From Nocardia albiluteola (GTDB lineage: Bacteria; Actinomycetota; Actinomycetes; Mycobacteriales; Mycobacteriaceae), in contig NZ_JAHKNI010000001.1 of the NCBI RefSeq assembly GCF_018860155.1, positions 199,333-263,332 of the forward strand: 64,000 nt of DNA, given 5' to 3'. Shown one piece after another: positions 1 to 8,436 of this stretch (position 1 is its first letter; each line of letters opens with the position of its first letter). The notes under the pieces are model-generated. The model did no database searches, was not told where the DNA came from, and was given only the letters and a program-made list of their open reading frames with translations. A program made the translations under genes and the position numbers.

Positions 1-361
1 GCATCGGATGGTGTCGCTGCCGCCCTAATTCGTAGGCGCCGCAGAGCAGTACGGTGCGCGCGCCGGATCCGGCGAGTTCGCGCGGCTCACCCGGGTGCGC
101 GCGCTCGGTTACCGGGGTGTCCAGGCGATCCACCAGGTCGTGATCGGCGCCGCGCGGCATCAGCAGCACGTCGCCGACGCCCATCGCGAACGGTTCACCC
201 GGCGTGCCGGGTACCACCCAACACGAACCCTCCAGCACCACGTGCAGCCCGACGCTGGGCACCACCGGATATGCCCGCCCCCACGGCGCATGCCGGACGA
301 ACATCCCCGAGGTCGGATTCCCGGTGCGAATGGCCGAGACGGTGTCGCTGAGGATGTCCAC
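1..361 (-). CDS. AraC-type regulator, N-terminal cupin domain (3' end off window)
   Basis: Reading the minus strand from a GTG at 361 gives an uninterrupted frame to the window edge. The translation begins VDILSDTVSAIRTG and continues as a cupin-like beta-barrel: a 'HAPWGRAYP' segment, 'GLHVVLEGSCWV', and then 'GDVLLMPRGADHDL', the usual glycine-aspartate turn followed by a proline/histidine strand. This is the ligand-sensing half of AraC family regulators with a Cupin_6-type domain. The DNA-binding half would lie left of the window and is not seen. Start choice follows the family pattern (MD-x-LS-D-x-L near residue 1). No strong ribosome-binding site is visible and the frame stays open a little upstream, so the start is tentative. 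Family assignment is by pattern recognition only. Confidence 0.7.
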   Translation of the reverse strand, partial: MDILSDTVSAIRTGNPTSGMFVRHAPWGRAYPVVPSVGLHVVLEGSCWVVPGTPGEPFAMGVGDVLLMPRGADHDLVDRLDTPVTERAHPGEPRELAGSGARTVLLCGAYELGRQRHHPM

Positions 362-473
362 AGCGCTACGGTACCGGCCGTCCGCCCGGTTGCCGACCGC
401 ATGTTTTGACCCCGGACCAGCCCGGGGGGTACCGTCTTGAAGGTTGTTCACACTGTCCGTGTGACACATGCCT

Positions 474-546
474 GGGGCCTTAGCTCAATTGGCAGAGCAC
501 TGCCTTTGCAAGGCAGGGGTTAGGGGTTCGATTCCCCTAGGCTCCA
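474..546 (+). tRNA. alaT: tRNA-Ala (anticodon UGC)
   Basis: A 73-nt cloverleaf can be drawn. The acceptor stem is GGGGCCT with AGGCTCC (one G-U pair), the D-arm starts TAGCTCAATTGGCAGAGCA, the anticodon stem CTGCC/GGCAG encloses TTTGCAA, giving anticodon TGC, and the T-arm contains GGTTCGATTCC. The discriminator is A and CCA is not encoded. An alanine tRNA sits near gyrA and ppiA in mycobacteria, which agrees with the rest of this window. Confidence 0.97.
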
Positions 547-555
547 CTCGTCGGA

Positions 556-590
556 GGCGAGCGCTCGCGAAGAGCGCTCGCCTTTCTCGT
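556..590 (+). terminator. Rho-independent terminator after tRNA-Ala
   Basis: A perfect 11-bp stem (556-566 with 572-582, arm GGCGAGCGCTC) closes a 5-nt loop and is followed by a T-rich run TTTCTCGTTT. It lies 9 nt past the tRNA, so it very probably ends the tRNA-Ala transcript. Confidence 0.9.
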
Positions 591-722
591 TTCGCCTATC
601 GTCGAGGTAGGCCCCCGAGCCCCTGAGGGGCCTGTTCGGGTTGTGGAGTGTCAGGCACACTCCACACCAAGCTCATCCTCAGGTAGAGCATGAGCCTTGT
701 TCGCTATCGGTGTGGTGTCGCC

Positions 723-1139
723 TCACTCGAACCAGTAGTCGAGCCAGATGTCCGCGTTCTCGCCGAGATTCGCGCGGAAGCCGCCGGTGCCGTGCAGCCC
801 GGTCAGCTCGGCTGTGCCCGAATTCGGTACGACGAACCATTCGCCTTCGACAATGCTGTCCGCCACGGTGCCCTGGTCCTGCAGCAGGAAGCTGCCCGTG
901 CGTCCGGCGACGGTGCCGCTGACGCGCTCGATGCCGACGAAACTAGCTGTGCCGTCCGCATTTTGGGACTGCAGGAATTCGACGACGCCATCGCCCTCGA
1001 TGTCGCCGGCGAAGCTCTCCTCGACGTGGATACGCGTCAGTGTCGGCCCCTGCGTGGGCTCCTCGTATACCGCCGGCTCGTACTTGTGCACCGTGATTTT
1101 CCCTGTGGCGTGGGTCTTTTCAGGGGATGCGTCACTCAT
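723..1139 (-). CDS. DUF3224 domain protein (small beta-barrel)
   Basis: 138 residues. The body matches the DUF3224 pattern: 'GPTLTRIHVEESFAGDIEGDG' followed by 'VVEFLQSQNADGTASFVGIE', then 'GRTGSFLLQDQGT', and the ending 'GTGGFRANLGENADIWLDYWFE'. Members are small single-domain proteins with an allene-oxide-cyclase-like barrel; many are annotated only as DUF3224 and no reaction is established. There is no signal peptide or membrane segment, so it is expected in the cytoplasm. The ATG at 1139 has a GAAGGA ribosome-binding site; a longer reading frame upstream has no family similarity and was trimmed. It points toward tRNA-Ala and has no operon partner. Confidence 0.85.
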   Translation of the reverse strand: MSDASPEKTHATGKITVHKYEPAVYEEPTQGPTLTRIHVEESFAGDIEGDGVVEFLQSQNADGTASFVGIERVSGTVAGRTGSFLLQDQGTVADSIVEGEWFVVPNSGTAELTGLHGTGGFRANLGENADIWLDYWFE

Positions 1140-1285
1140 GAGATTCCTTCTTCGGGGGCGATGCCCGCTGTGGAGACGGTCTGAAGTGTATTCGTGCCAC
1201 AGTCGTCGATGTGGCCGGTATTCCCATCGTCCTTCGCGACCCGCACCAGCCCTTCGCCTTTCACGCGTACGACCTTGCCGGTACA

Positions 1286-1440
1286 CCGCAGCGTGCGGGC
1301 GTAACCTACTTGACCTGCGGCGAAGGCGACATGTTCCTCTGCGCGGCCCGCGACGGCCATACCCGCAAGGCCCTGGGCTACTCGATCGCTGACCACATCG
1401 GCGCAGACATGGTCACCGCCGCGATCGACGCCGCCCGAGC
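1286..1440 (+). pseudogene. IS3-family transposase remnant (integrase core fragment)
   Basis: Only about 50 codons of a recognisable rve (integrase-core) domain remain. 'GVTYLTCGEGDMFLCAARDGHTRKALGYSIADHIGADMV' aligns by eye with IS3-family OrfB segments of the type D-I-T-Y ... L-Y-L-A-x-x-x-D-x-x-S-R-K-x-x-G-Y. The first catalytic aspartate position (D before I/V-T-Y) is glycine here, and the rest of the transposase on both sides is missing, so it cannot be active. The fragment ends at about 1440, exactly where similarity to a symporter gene on the other strand begins. No terminal inverted repeats were found. Confidence 0.65.
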
Positions 1441-1625
1441 CGGAACAGGTAGACCAAGCCCAGGCACACGGTCGGTAGCACGACCATCTGGCACACCAGC
1501 GCCACTACCGTTGCCTTCGGATAACGCAGCACCCGAACGAAATCGGCCGTGGTCAACGCCAAACCGAGACCGAACATCACCAACGCCAGCGCGAGCGGCA
1601 GGAACGCCGCGAACAACGAGCTCAC
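1440..1625 (-). pseudogene. Truncated bile acid:sodium symporter family gene (5' fragment)
   Basis: From a GTG at 1625 the minus strand encodes VSSLFAAFLPLALAL, then 'MFGLGLALTTADFVRVLRYPKA' and 'LVCQMVVLPTVCLGLVYLF'. This is the N-terminal helix pair of BASS-family (bile acid:Na+ symporter) transporters, which are normally about 300 residues with 9-10 membrane helices. Here only about 60 residues survive. Beyond about 1440 the frame runs into the transposase remnant on the opposite strand and stops at 1413. The gene is therefore broken, apparently by an insertion followed by deletion. Confidence 0.65.
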
Positions 1626-1844
1626 TGCCAACTCCCAATCGAACCGACGGGCCAGTCTGCAGTCCGGCACCAGCGCCGACCCTAACTGATCCGGACAGTA
1701 CAACTAGGTACATCAGGCCATGACGTTGGTTTTGCCCAGGAGGTTGTTACCCAATTGGGGTGCTGGAAGTAGAGGCATTCGCCTCATACCGCCGCCGAGC
1801 GGCCGGTCCTATGTTTTTCCACGTCACAACGCACGAGGAGAGAC

Positions 1845-2219
1845 ATGCTCACCCCCGTTGCCTACGGGCTCGCCATCCTGATCGATCTGCTCATCATCTT
1901 TGTCGGGCTGCGGTTCTTCCTGGTGCCGGACGCCGCCGCCGCGGCCTTCGGCCTGCCTGCCGAATCCGCCGGAGACGCTGGCCCATATCTGACGGTAAAG
2001 GGCTTGCGCGACTTCACCTCCGGGGTTGTCGGCCTGGTCCTGCTGGGGCTGGTCGGCGCGCACGCCGAGGCCTGGTTCATGGTCGCGGCCGCACTGACTC
2101 CGTTCGGGGACGCCGGCATCGTGCTGCGCAATGGCGGCCGCAAGGCCGATGCCTTCGGCATTCACTTTGCCACCGCCGTGGTCGTTCTGATCAGCGCCGC
2201 CCTGCTGTTCCTCAGCTGA
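1845..2219 (+). CDS. DUF4267 small membrane protein
   Basis: 124 residues with four hydrophobic helices: about 5-25 (YGLAILIDLLIIFVGLRFFL), 50-70, 72-92 and 104-123. The pattern 'GLRFFLVPDAAAAAFGLP' plus 'KGLRDFTSGVVGL' and 'ALTPFGDAGIVLRNGG' is typical of DUF4267, a family of small integral membrane proteins of unknown function. The ATG is preceded by GAGGAGAG, a good ribosome-binding site. The gene ends 29 nt before the FAD-linked oxidase on the same strand, so the two are probably co-transcribed. That pairing suggests a membrane partner of the oxidase, but this is only inference. Confidence 0.85.
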   Translation: MLTPVAYGLAILIDLLIIFVGLRFFLVPDAAAAAFGLPAESAGDAGPYLTVKGLRDFTSGVVGLVLLGLVGAHAEAWFMVAAALTPFGDAGIVLRNGGRKADAFGIHFATAVVVLISAALLFLS

Positions 2220-2248
2220 CCACCCATCCGACGAATCGGGGAATCGAC

Positions 2249-3574
2249 ATGATTGAAGACACTGTGCGCACCGCCATCGAGGGCCGGGTCTGGCTGCCCC
2301 ACGACGATGACTTCGACCGTGTGCGGCAACCGTGGAATCTGACCGTGGAGCAGTCGGCGGCGGCCGTGGCGGAACCTGCTGATGTAGATGACATGGTCGC
2401 GCTGGTGCGGTATGCGCGAAAGGAAGGCATCGCCCTGGCGTTGCAGCCCAATGGACACGGCGCTTCGGGCAATACGGATCACGCGATCGTGGTGCGCACC
2501 AACCGCTTCGACGAAGTCACCATCGACCCCACGCGCCGGGTCGCCCGGATCGGCGCGGGTGTGGCGTGGGGCAGGGTGCTGGCGGCGGCCGAACCACACG
2601 GTTTGATCGGTCTGGCAGGCAGCTCACCGGTGGTCAGTGTCGTCGGCTATATCCTCGGCGGCGGCATGTCCTGGTTCGGCCGCGCGCACGGGATCGCGGC
2701 CAATAGCGTGCGAGCCTTCGAGGTGGTCGACGCGTTCGGCGATCCGGCACGGGTATCGGCCGACTCCGACCCCGACCTGTTCTGGGCGCTGCGCGGCGGC
2801 GGCGGCGACTTCGCCATTGTGACGGCCGCCGAGTTGGAGCTCTTCCCCGCGCCGAATCTGTATGGCGGGCATGTCATGTGGGACGCGTCGCGCACCCGGG
2901 AAGTGCTGGCCGTGTATCTCGACCTGGTGGCACAGGCCCCGGCGGAGCTGACGGTATTCCTCAATAGGCTGCAGTTTTCGGGTGGACCTGGTCTGGTTGC
3001 CATCGCCGCCGCCTATCTCGGCGACGCGGCCGAGGGCCGGGAGCTGCTCCGGGGTTTCGACGCCATTCCGGGGGCGGTCAACGACAGCCGCGGGTCGTTC
3101 GCCGCGTCACAGCTCGGCGCCGTGACCTCGGAGCCGACCGATCCCGGCTACGGCATGATGCGTTCGGAGCTGTTGACCGACCTCGACGAGCACGCCCAGC
3201 AGGTGCTCTTCGCCGGGCCGATCGATCCGCTGTTCGGGATACAGCTGCGCCAACTCGGCGGAGCGCTCGCCGAGCCCGGCACCGGCGCTCATCCCGCGGT
3301 GACCGAACCGTATGCGGTCTATCTTCAGGGCCTCGGTCCCACGGCGGAAGCACAGCAGCAGGTACGCGAAACCCAGCGGCGGGTGATATCCGACCTCGGC
3401 CACCGGGTGAGCGGCCGGAAGCCCTTCACCTCCCTGGGCGCGGGCGACACCCCCGCCGCGACCTTCGAGGCCGGAACCCTTGATCGGCTGGGCACTATCA
3501 AACGACAGCGGGACCCGCACAACGTCTTCCGGTCAAACTTCCCCGTCGCCCAAGCCGCCCTCCGCGCCATCTGA
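2249..3574 (+). CDS. FAD-binding oxidase (berberine-bridge / PCMH type)
   Basis: 441 residues. The N-terminal half is an FAD_binding_4 (PCMH) domain: 'PADVDDMVALVRYARKEGIALALQPNGHGASG' carries the histidine that normally forms the 8-alpha-histidyl FAD link, and 'GSSPVVSVVGYILGGGMSWFGRAHG' is the glycine-rich FAD loop. The cysteine that makes the second covalent bond in bicovalent members is not seen in that loop. 'WALRGGGGDFAIVT' follows. The C-terminus ends 'RQRDPHNVFRSNFPV', the BBE-domain signature. Such enzymes oxidise alcohols, sugars or alkaloid-like substrates with O2; the substrate here cannot be deduced. ATG 2249 is used because family similarity starts there; the frame extends much further upstream through DUF4267. 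Confidence 0.9.
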   Translation: MIEDTVRTAIEGRVWLPHDDDFDRVRQPWNLTVEQSAAAVAEPADVDDMVALVRYARKEGIALALQPNGHGASGNTDHAIVVRTNRFDEVTIDPTRRVARIGAGVAWGRVLAAAEPHGLIGLAGSSPVVSVVGYILGGGMSWFGRAHGIAANSVRAFEVVDAFGDPARVSADSDPDLFWALRGGGGDFAIVTAAELELFPAPNLYGGHVMWDASRTREVLAVYLDLVAQAPAELTVFLNRLQFSGGPGLVAIAAAYLGDAAEGRELLRGFDAIPGAVNDSRGSFAASQLGAVTSEPTDPGYGMMRSELLTDLDEHAQQVLFAGPIDPLFGIQLRQLGGALAEPGTGAHPAVTEPYAVYLQGLGPTAEAQQQVRETQRRVISDLGHRVSGRKPFTSLGAGDTPAATFEAGTLDRLGTIKRQRDPHNVFRSNFPVAQAALRAI

Positions 3575-3592
3575 AGAGCCGTTCCCGCGCGA

Positions 3593-3618
3593 CCGCCCCT
3601 TATCCCACCCTGGGGCGG
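3593..3618. terminator. Hairpin between convergent genes
   Basis: CCGCCCC at 3593-3599 pairs with GGGGCGG at 3612-3618 around a 12-nt loop, in the gap between the FAD oxidase and the convergent LuxR gene. There is no clear T-run, so it is only a candidate bidirectional terminator. Confidence 0.4.
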
Positions 3619-3681
3619 CTGACATCAAACCGGACGAGTGGCTCCGTAGCAACGGTTTTCACTCACCCGAGTTGAGCTGTC

Positions 3682-6510
3682 TCAGTCCAGGTCGAGGCGG
3701 GCAAGTTCGATTCGGTTGGTAACGCCCAGTTTTGGAAAAGCGCGGTAGAGATGATTTCCAACGGTCTTCGGGCTCAGGAAGAGCTGGGCGCCGATTTCCC
3801 TATTGGTTGCGCCTGTGGCGGCCAACCGAATCACCTGGAACTCTTGCGCGGTGAGCGTGGCCACCGAGCCGGAGGCGGCGCGTCCGGCCGTGTTCTCGCC
3901 CGCGACGCGCAGCTCGCTGCGTGCCCGCTCGGCCCACGGTTCGGCACCGAGGCGCTCGAAGGTCGCCAGCGCGGCGCGCAGTTCGGAGCGTGCCTCGGTC
4001 TTGAAGCGCTCCCGGCGCAACCATTCCCCGTACAGCAGCCCGGTGCGCGCGTGATCCAGCCAGCGGCCCAGCTCGGCGTGCAAAGCCAATGCGGCCGCGA
4101 ACAATTCGCCGTCGTTGTCCAGCATGGCCCGGCACCGGAGCTCGTGCGCCCGCACCCAGGCCGAGCCGGTGGCGGCGGACCACTGCCGCAGTTCGGCCGC
4201 CAGCTCGGCCGCGCGCTCCGGGGCGCGCAGGCGCACCGCGGCTTCCACGCCGTCACTGAGCAGATGGACCCATTGGCCGAGCGCGCGATTCGGGCTGCGG
4301 TACAGCGCCTCGATGCGGTCGAGTGCCGCCTCGTAGCGACCGTATCCGAGATCCGACAGCGCCAGTGCCCACCCCACGTGGGCGGTGGCAATGGAATTGA
4401 CGCCGCCGGGCACCGAGCTCACGGCGCCTGCCGCGAGCTCGCGGCACAGGTCCTCGTCGCCGCGGTTGGCCGCGACAATGGACAGGATCGACCGAGCCTG
4501 ACGAATCCGGTCGTGTTGCCCGATATCCTCGGCGATGCGCAGCGCGTCGCTGGAGATCGCCTCCGCCGCAAGCAGATTGCCGATCAACAGTTCGGCCTTC
4601 CCGAGGCCGCAGCCGACCACCGGCAGCCAGCCGACCATCGCTCGATCCCGGCACTCGGTGCTCAACTCGCGCAGCATGTCCCGCGCGTCGTCGACATCGC
4701 TGGCCAGAATTGCCTGCAACGCCAAGGCCAATCGCATCGACAGCGTGGCCGCCGGCATCGACCGGACCCGTGCGACACTGGCGCGGATCAGCCGCACGCC
4801 CGCGGACGGGTCAGGCGAGTGCAGTCCCAGCGGACCCTCGACGAGGGGGAGTGCGGTATGCGCTGTGCCCGAGGAGATTTCGCTCAGCCGGGTTCGCACG
4901 GCGGCGACGCCGGCCAGATCGCCCTCGGTCCAGGCGGCATGGGCGGCCTCGATCAGCATGGTGACCGCCATATCCGGATCGTCCCCGACCACCCGGGCAG
5001 CCGCATCCAGCAGTAGCTTGTATGCCACTGGTACCGCGCCTCGCTCGAACTCGATCCGCGCCCGCGCGGCGGTGAGCTGGGCGGCCGCGCGCGGGCCCAC
5101 GGCCGACTGTTCGACCTCGGCGATCAGTCGCAGCGCGTGGTCGGTGCGACCCGCGTCGGCGGCCGCCTCGACGGCCAGGATCAGACGACGCGTTCGGTCG
5201 GCCGGATCGGGCGTCAGCCGGGCCGATCGTTCGAGCGCGATCGCGGCGGCGGCGTAACCGGTTCGGCCGCGCGCGTTCTCGGCGGCCGCCGCCAGCGCTG
5301 CGGCGGCCTGCTCGTCCGGACCGGTCGCTGCGGCGGCGAGATGCCACGCCCGGCGGTCGGGTTCGCCCGTGAGGTCGGCGATGCGCCTGTGTACGGCCCG
5401 ACGCTGACTCGAGGTGGCCAGGTTGTAGACGGCGGCGCGCAGAAGTGGATGTCGAAAGGCGACCGACTGACCCGACACCACCAGCATGCCGGTCTGCTCG
5501 GCAGCGGCCAGCGCCTCCTCCGTCATCCCGAATCCGGCGAGCACCTGCAGCACCAGGGTCAGATTTCCGGTTTCCTCGGCGGCCGCCACCAGCAGCGCCG
5601 TTCGCACCGACTCCGGTTGGTCCACGATGTCGTGCTGGTAACCGGCCCGCAACTGATCCGGCAGGGGCAGCGGGCTCACCGAGAGGGCGTCCAGATCCAT
5701 GCGCGGCAGTTCGAGCAGGGCCAGTGGGTTGCCCGCTGCCTCGGCGACCACTCGCTCCAGCTTCTCCGGCTCCAGCTCGGGTGCGTTGGCGGCGACCAAC
5801 TCGCGCGCGGCGCCGGCCGCCAGCGGAGTCACTCGCAGCTGGGGCAGTCCGGTGGTAGCGAACTCCGCGCGTCCGGCGAACAGCAGGACGACGCCCTCGG
5901 CCCGCATCCGGCGTGCCGCGAAGACCAGGGCGCAGATGGACGCCTGATCCAGCCACTGGGCATCGTCGATCAGACACAGTACCGGCCCGGTGCCGGACAT
6001 TTCGGCCAGCAGCGATAGGGTTCCCAAACCGATCAGAAAGCGGTCGGAAATAAGATCTGGGCTGTCACCGCCGAAAGCGCAGCGCAGGGCATCGGCTTGG
6101 TTGGCAGGCAGTGCGTCGAGGCTGTCCAGACCGGCGATGAGCAGCATCTGCAACCCCGCGAACGGCAATTCGGACTCGGATTCGACGCCGCAGCAGCGCA
6201 GCACCCGCCAGGAGTCGCCGACCAGGCTTGCCGCCAGGTCGAGCAGCGCGGATTTTCCTACGCCGGAGTCGCCCACGAGGACCAGCGAGCTGCTCCAGCC
6301 CTTGTCCGCTTCGTCCAGCAACCCGCGGATTCGGTCCACTTCGCCCTGGCGTCCGTACAGCACGCCCGCAAACGTATGCGCGTCACGCCCCGGCGGCAAG
6401 AACCGCTCGTGTCGCCATCGGGTGTAGTCCGAAGCGGTTGAGGCGCTCGTCGACTTGTTCGGGCGTTCGCTTGACCTGTGGTTTTTCCGGTCGGAAGGAT
6501 TGAATCTCAT
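3682..6510 (-). CDS. Large LuxR-family (LAL) transcriptional regulator with AAA ATPase
   Basis: About 942 residues. The N-terminal ATPase begins at 'LYGRQGEVDRIRGLLDEA' and contains Walker A 'GDSGVGKSALL' and Walker B 'VLCLIDDAQWLD'. A long helical TPR-like middle follows. The C-terminal 60 residues are a LuxR helix-turn-helix: 'LTAQEFQVIRLAATGATNREIGAQLFLSPKTV' then 'NHLYRAFPKLGVTNRIELAR'. This is the LAL/MalT-like architecture; such proteins activate transcription after ligand and ATP binding. The target is unknown. It converges on the FAD oxidase and diverges from the zinc operon. Start is uncertain: ATG 6510 is used; a GTG at 6363 coincides with the usual family N-terminus (V/M-L-Y-G-R) but also lacks a clear ribosome-binding site. 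Confidence 0.9.
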   Translation of the reverse strand: MRFNPSDRKNHRSSERPNKSTSASTASDYTRWRHERFLPPGRDAHTFAGVLYGRQGEVDRIRGLLDEADKGWSSSLVLVGDSGVGKSALLDLAASLVGDSWRVLRCCGVESESELPFAGLQMLLIAGLDSLDALPANQADALRCAFGGDSPDLISDRFLIGLGTLSLLAEMSGTGPVLCLIDDAQWLDQASICALVFAARRMRAEGVVLLFAGRAEFATTGLPQLRVTPLAAGAARELVAANAPELEPEKLERVVAEAAGNPLALLELPRMDLDALSVSPLPLPDQLRAGYQHDIVDQPESVRTALLVAAAEETGNLTLVLQVLAGFGMTEEALAAAEQTGMLVVSGQSVAFRHPLLRAAVYNLATSSQRRAVHRRIADLTGEPDRRAWHLAAAATGPDEQAAAALAAAAENARGRTGYAAAAIALERSARLTPDPADRTRRLILAVEAAADAGRTDHALRLIAEVEQSAVGPRAAAQLTAARARIEFERGAVPVAYKLLLDAAARVVGDDPDMAVTMLIEAAHAAWTEGDLAGVAAVRTRLSEISSGTAHTALPLVEGPLGLHSPDPSAGVRLIRASVARVRSMPAATLSMRLALALQAILASDVDDARDMLRELSTECRDRAMVGWLPVVGCGLGKAELLIGNLLAAEAISSDALRIAEDIGQHDRIRQARSILSIVAANRGDEDLCRELAAGAVSSVPGGVNSIATAHVGWALALSDLGYGRYEAALDRIEALYRSPNRALGQWVHLLSDGVEAAVRLRAPERAAELAAELRQWSAATGSAWVRAHELRCRAMLDNDGELFAAALALHAELGRWLDHARTGLLYGEWLRRERFKTEARSELRAALATFERLGAEPWAERARSELRVAGENTAGRAASGSVATLTAQEFQVIRLAATGATNREIGAQLFLSPKTVGNHLYRAFPKLGVTNRIELARLDLD

Positions 6511-6532
6511 CTCGTGCACCGGCAATCGGTCT

Positions 6533-6550
6533 GTTATCGTTAATGATAAC
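6533..6550. promoter_or_regulatory. Zur-type operator upstream of the zinc uptake operon
   Basis: GTTATC at 6533-6538 and GATAAC at 6545-6550 form an inverted repeat around GTTAAT, in an AT-rich island 35 nt before the znuA-like start. AT-rich ATGATAAC palindromes of this kind are typical of actinobacterial Zur boxes. A zur gene closes the operon downstream, so zinc-dependent autorepression is the simplest reading. The assignment is inferred from sequence form and context. Confidence 0.65.
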
Positions 6551-6585
6551 GGTTTCCAATTTCAAGATCTGATGAGGTAAGCACG

Positions 6586-7524
6586 ATGAGCGGTCCGGGT
6601 TGCGGCAAGCGTGTGATCGGTGTGGCGATGGGGGCGGCGGTGCTGGCCGCGATGGCGACGGCGTGCAGCAGTGGCGGCGCCTCCTCACAGTCGGCTCCGT
6701 CGGGCGGCAAGCTCGAGGTGGTGGCGACGATCAACGCCTGGGGCAGCATCGCGGCGCAGCTCGGCGGCGACAAGATCCACGAGACCAGCATCATCACCAA
6801 TCCGGACACCGATCCGCACTCCTACGAGCCGACCCCGGCCGACGCCCGCACCTTCGCGAACGCGAAGGTGGTGGTGGAGAACGGAATCGGCTACGACGCC
6901 TGGGCCGACAAGCTGCTGGCCGCCAATCCCGGCGCCGGCCGCACCGAGATCACGGTCGGCAAGGTGGTGGGCGTGCCCGACGACGGCAACCCGCACCAGT
7001 GGTATTCGCCCACCTCGGTCGCGAAGGTCGTCGACACCATCACCGACGATTACAAGAAGGCCGATCCGGCCGACTCGTCCTACTTCGATCAGCGCAAGCA
7101 GCTTTTCCTGACCGACAGCCTCGGCAAGTACAACAGCCTGGTCTCCGACATCAAGCAGAAGTACGCGGGCACCCCGGTCGGCGCCAGCGAATCGATCTTC
7201 GCCCCGCTCTCGGACGCGCTCGGGCTGAACCTGCTCACGCCCGCGGAATTCCTGAAGGCGATCAGCGAGGGCACCGATCCGTCCCCGGCGGACAAGTCCA
7301 CCATCGATCAGCAGATCGCGGCCAAGGCCATCAAGGTCTACGTCTTCAACAGCCAGAACAGCACCCCTGACGTGCAGGCCCAGGTCGACGCCGCGAAGAA
7401 GCAGGGCATCCCGGTCTCCACCGTGACCGAGACCCTCGCGCCCGCGAACGCGTCGTTCCAGGACTGGCAGACGGGCCAGCTGTCGGCGCTCGAGGACGCG
7501 CTGCACCAGGCGACCAGCAAGTAG
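6586..7524 (+). CDS. znuA: Zinc ABC transporter substrate-binding lipoprotein
   Basis: 312 residues, cluster A-I (ZnuA-like) metal-binding protein. It has a lipoprotein signal: hydrophobic 'GVAMGAAVLAAMATACSSGG', with the lipidated cysteine in 'TACSSG' at about residue 27. Metal-ligand positions are visible in 'TDPHSYEPTPAD' and 'NPHQWYSPTSV', followed by 'GASESIFAPLSDALGL' where the third ligand is expected, and a C-terminal 'VYVFNSQNSTPD'. It captures Zn2+ (less likely Mn2+) outside the membrane and passes it to the permeases encoded next. The start has a GAGGTAA ribosome-binding site. First gene of the operon and directly behind the Zur-type operator. Confidence 0.92.
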   Translation: MSGPGCGKRVIGVAMGAAVLAAMATACSSGGASSQSAPSGGKLEVVATINAWGSIAAQLGGDKIHETSIITNPDTDPHSYEPTPADARTFANAKVVVENGIGYDAWADKLLAANPGAGRTEITVGKVVGVPDDGNPHQWYSPTSVAKVVDTITDDYKKADPADSSYFDQRKQLFLTDSLGKYNSLVSDIKQKYAGTPVGASESIFAPLSDALGLNLLTPAEFLKAISEGTDPSPADKSTIDQQIAAKAIKVYVFNSQNSTPDVQAQVDAAKKQGIPVSTVTETLAPANASFQDWQTGQLSALEDALHQATSK

Positions 7525-7533
7525 GTGACTGCC

Positions 7534-8436
7534 ATGGAGACGAGTACCGCGGCGAACGGAATCACGTCCGCCACAACACCTTCCGACGACCCCGTGGTCC
7601 GCATGAACGGCGCTGCGGCGGTGGTCGGCGGCAGGCAGATCTGGTCGCACGTCTCACTCGAGGTGCGTCCGGGGCAGTTCGTCGCGGTGCTCGGACCCAA
7701 CGGCGCTGGGAAATCCACACTGTTGCGCGCGGTGCTCGGGCTCACCTCGACTCCCGATGGCACGGTAGAGGTGTTGGGCGCACCGCCCGGACGCCGCAAT
7801 ACCGGCATCGGATACCTGCCGCAGCGGCGCGCCTTCGATGCGGGCGTGCGCATACGCGGCATCGACATCGTGCGCCTGGGCCTGGACGGCGCGCGCTGGG
7901 GCACCCCGATGCCGTGGCTGTCGAAAATCGTTTCCCCCGAACGGTTCCGGGCACGGCAGCAGCGGGTGCACGAGGTCATCGACCTGGTCGGCGCCACGGC
8001 GTATGCGCATCGTCCGATCGGGCAGTGCTCCGGCGGCGAGCAGCAGCGCCTGCTGATCGCCCAGGCGCTCATCCGGCGTCCACGTCTGCTGCTGCTGGAC
8101 GAGCCGCTGGACAGCCTCGATGTGCCCAGCCAGGCGGGCATCAGCGCGCTGATCCGGGACATTTGCCACCACGAACGGGTGGCGGTGATGATGGTCGCCC
8201 ACGACGTGAACCCGATCCTGCCGTATCTGGACCGGGTCATCTATGTCGCGCGCGGCGCGGCCGTGAGCGGTAACCCGGAGAGCATCATCACAGGGGAGAA
8301 ACTCACTGCCCTGTACGGAATTCCGATCGAGGTGCTGCGGGACAGCGCCGGACGACTGGTCGTCGTCGGGCAGCCCGACGTACCGGCGGGCCACGGCATC
8401 GCCAATACTGCCGCCGCACCGGGGATGAAGCCGTGA
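7534..8436 (+). CDS. znuC: Zinc ABC transporter ATP-binding protein
   Basis: 300 residues. An ABC ATPase with Walker A 'GPNGAGKST', signature 'QCSGGEQQRLLIAQAL', Walker B 'LLLLDEPLDSLD' and the switch histidine in 'MMVAHDVNPIL'. It energises the two permeases that follow. A GTG at 7525 touching the previous stop is possible, but the ATG at 7534 has AGGTGA at proper spacing and is preferred. The stop overlaps the next start by 4 nt (GTGA), indicating translational coupling. Confidence 0.92.
   Translation: METSTAANGITSATTPSDDPVVRMNGAAAVVGGRQIWSHVSLEVRPGQFVAVLGPNGAGKSTLLRAVLGLTSTPDGTVEVLGAPPGRRNTGIGYLPQRRAFDAGVRIRGIDIVRLGLDGARWGTPMPWLSKIVSPERFRARQQRVHEVIDLVGATAYAHRPIGQCSGGEQQRLLIAQALIRRPRLLLLDEPLDSLDVPSQAGISALIRDICHHERVAVMMVAHDVNPILPYLDRVIYVARGAAVSGNPESIITGEKLTALYGIPIEVLRDSAGRLVVVGQPDVPAGHGIANTAAAPGMKP

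Noticed and set aside
723..1286. 49-residue upstream extension of the DUF3224 protein
   Set aside because: Arg-rich, no similarity, and a GAAGGA site precedes the internal ATG at 1139.
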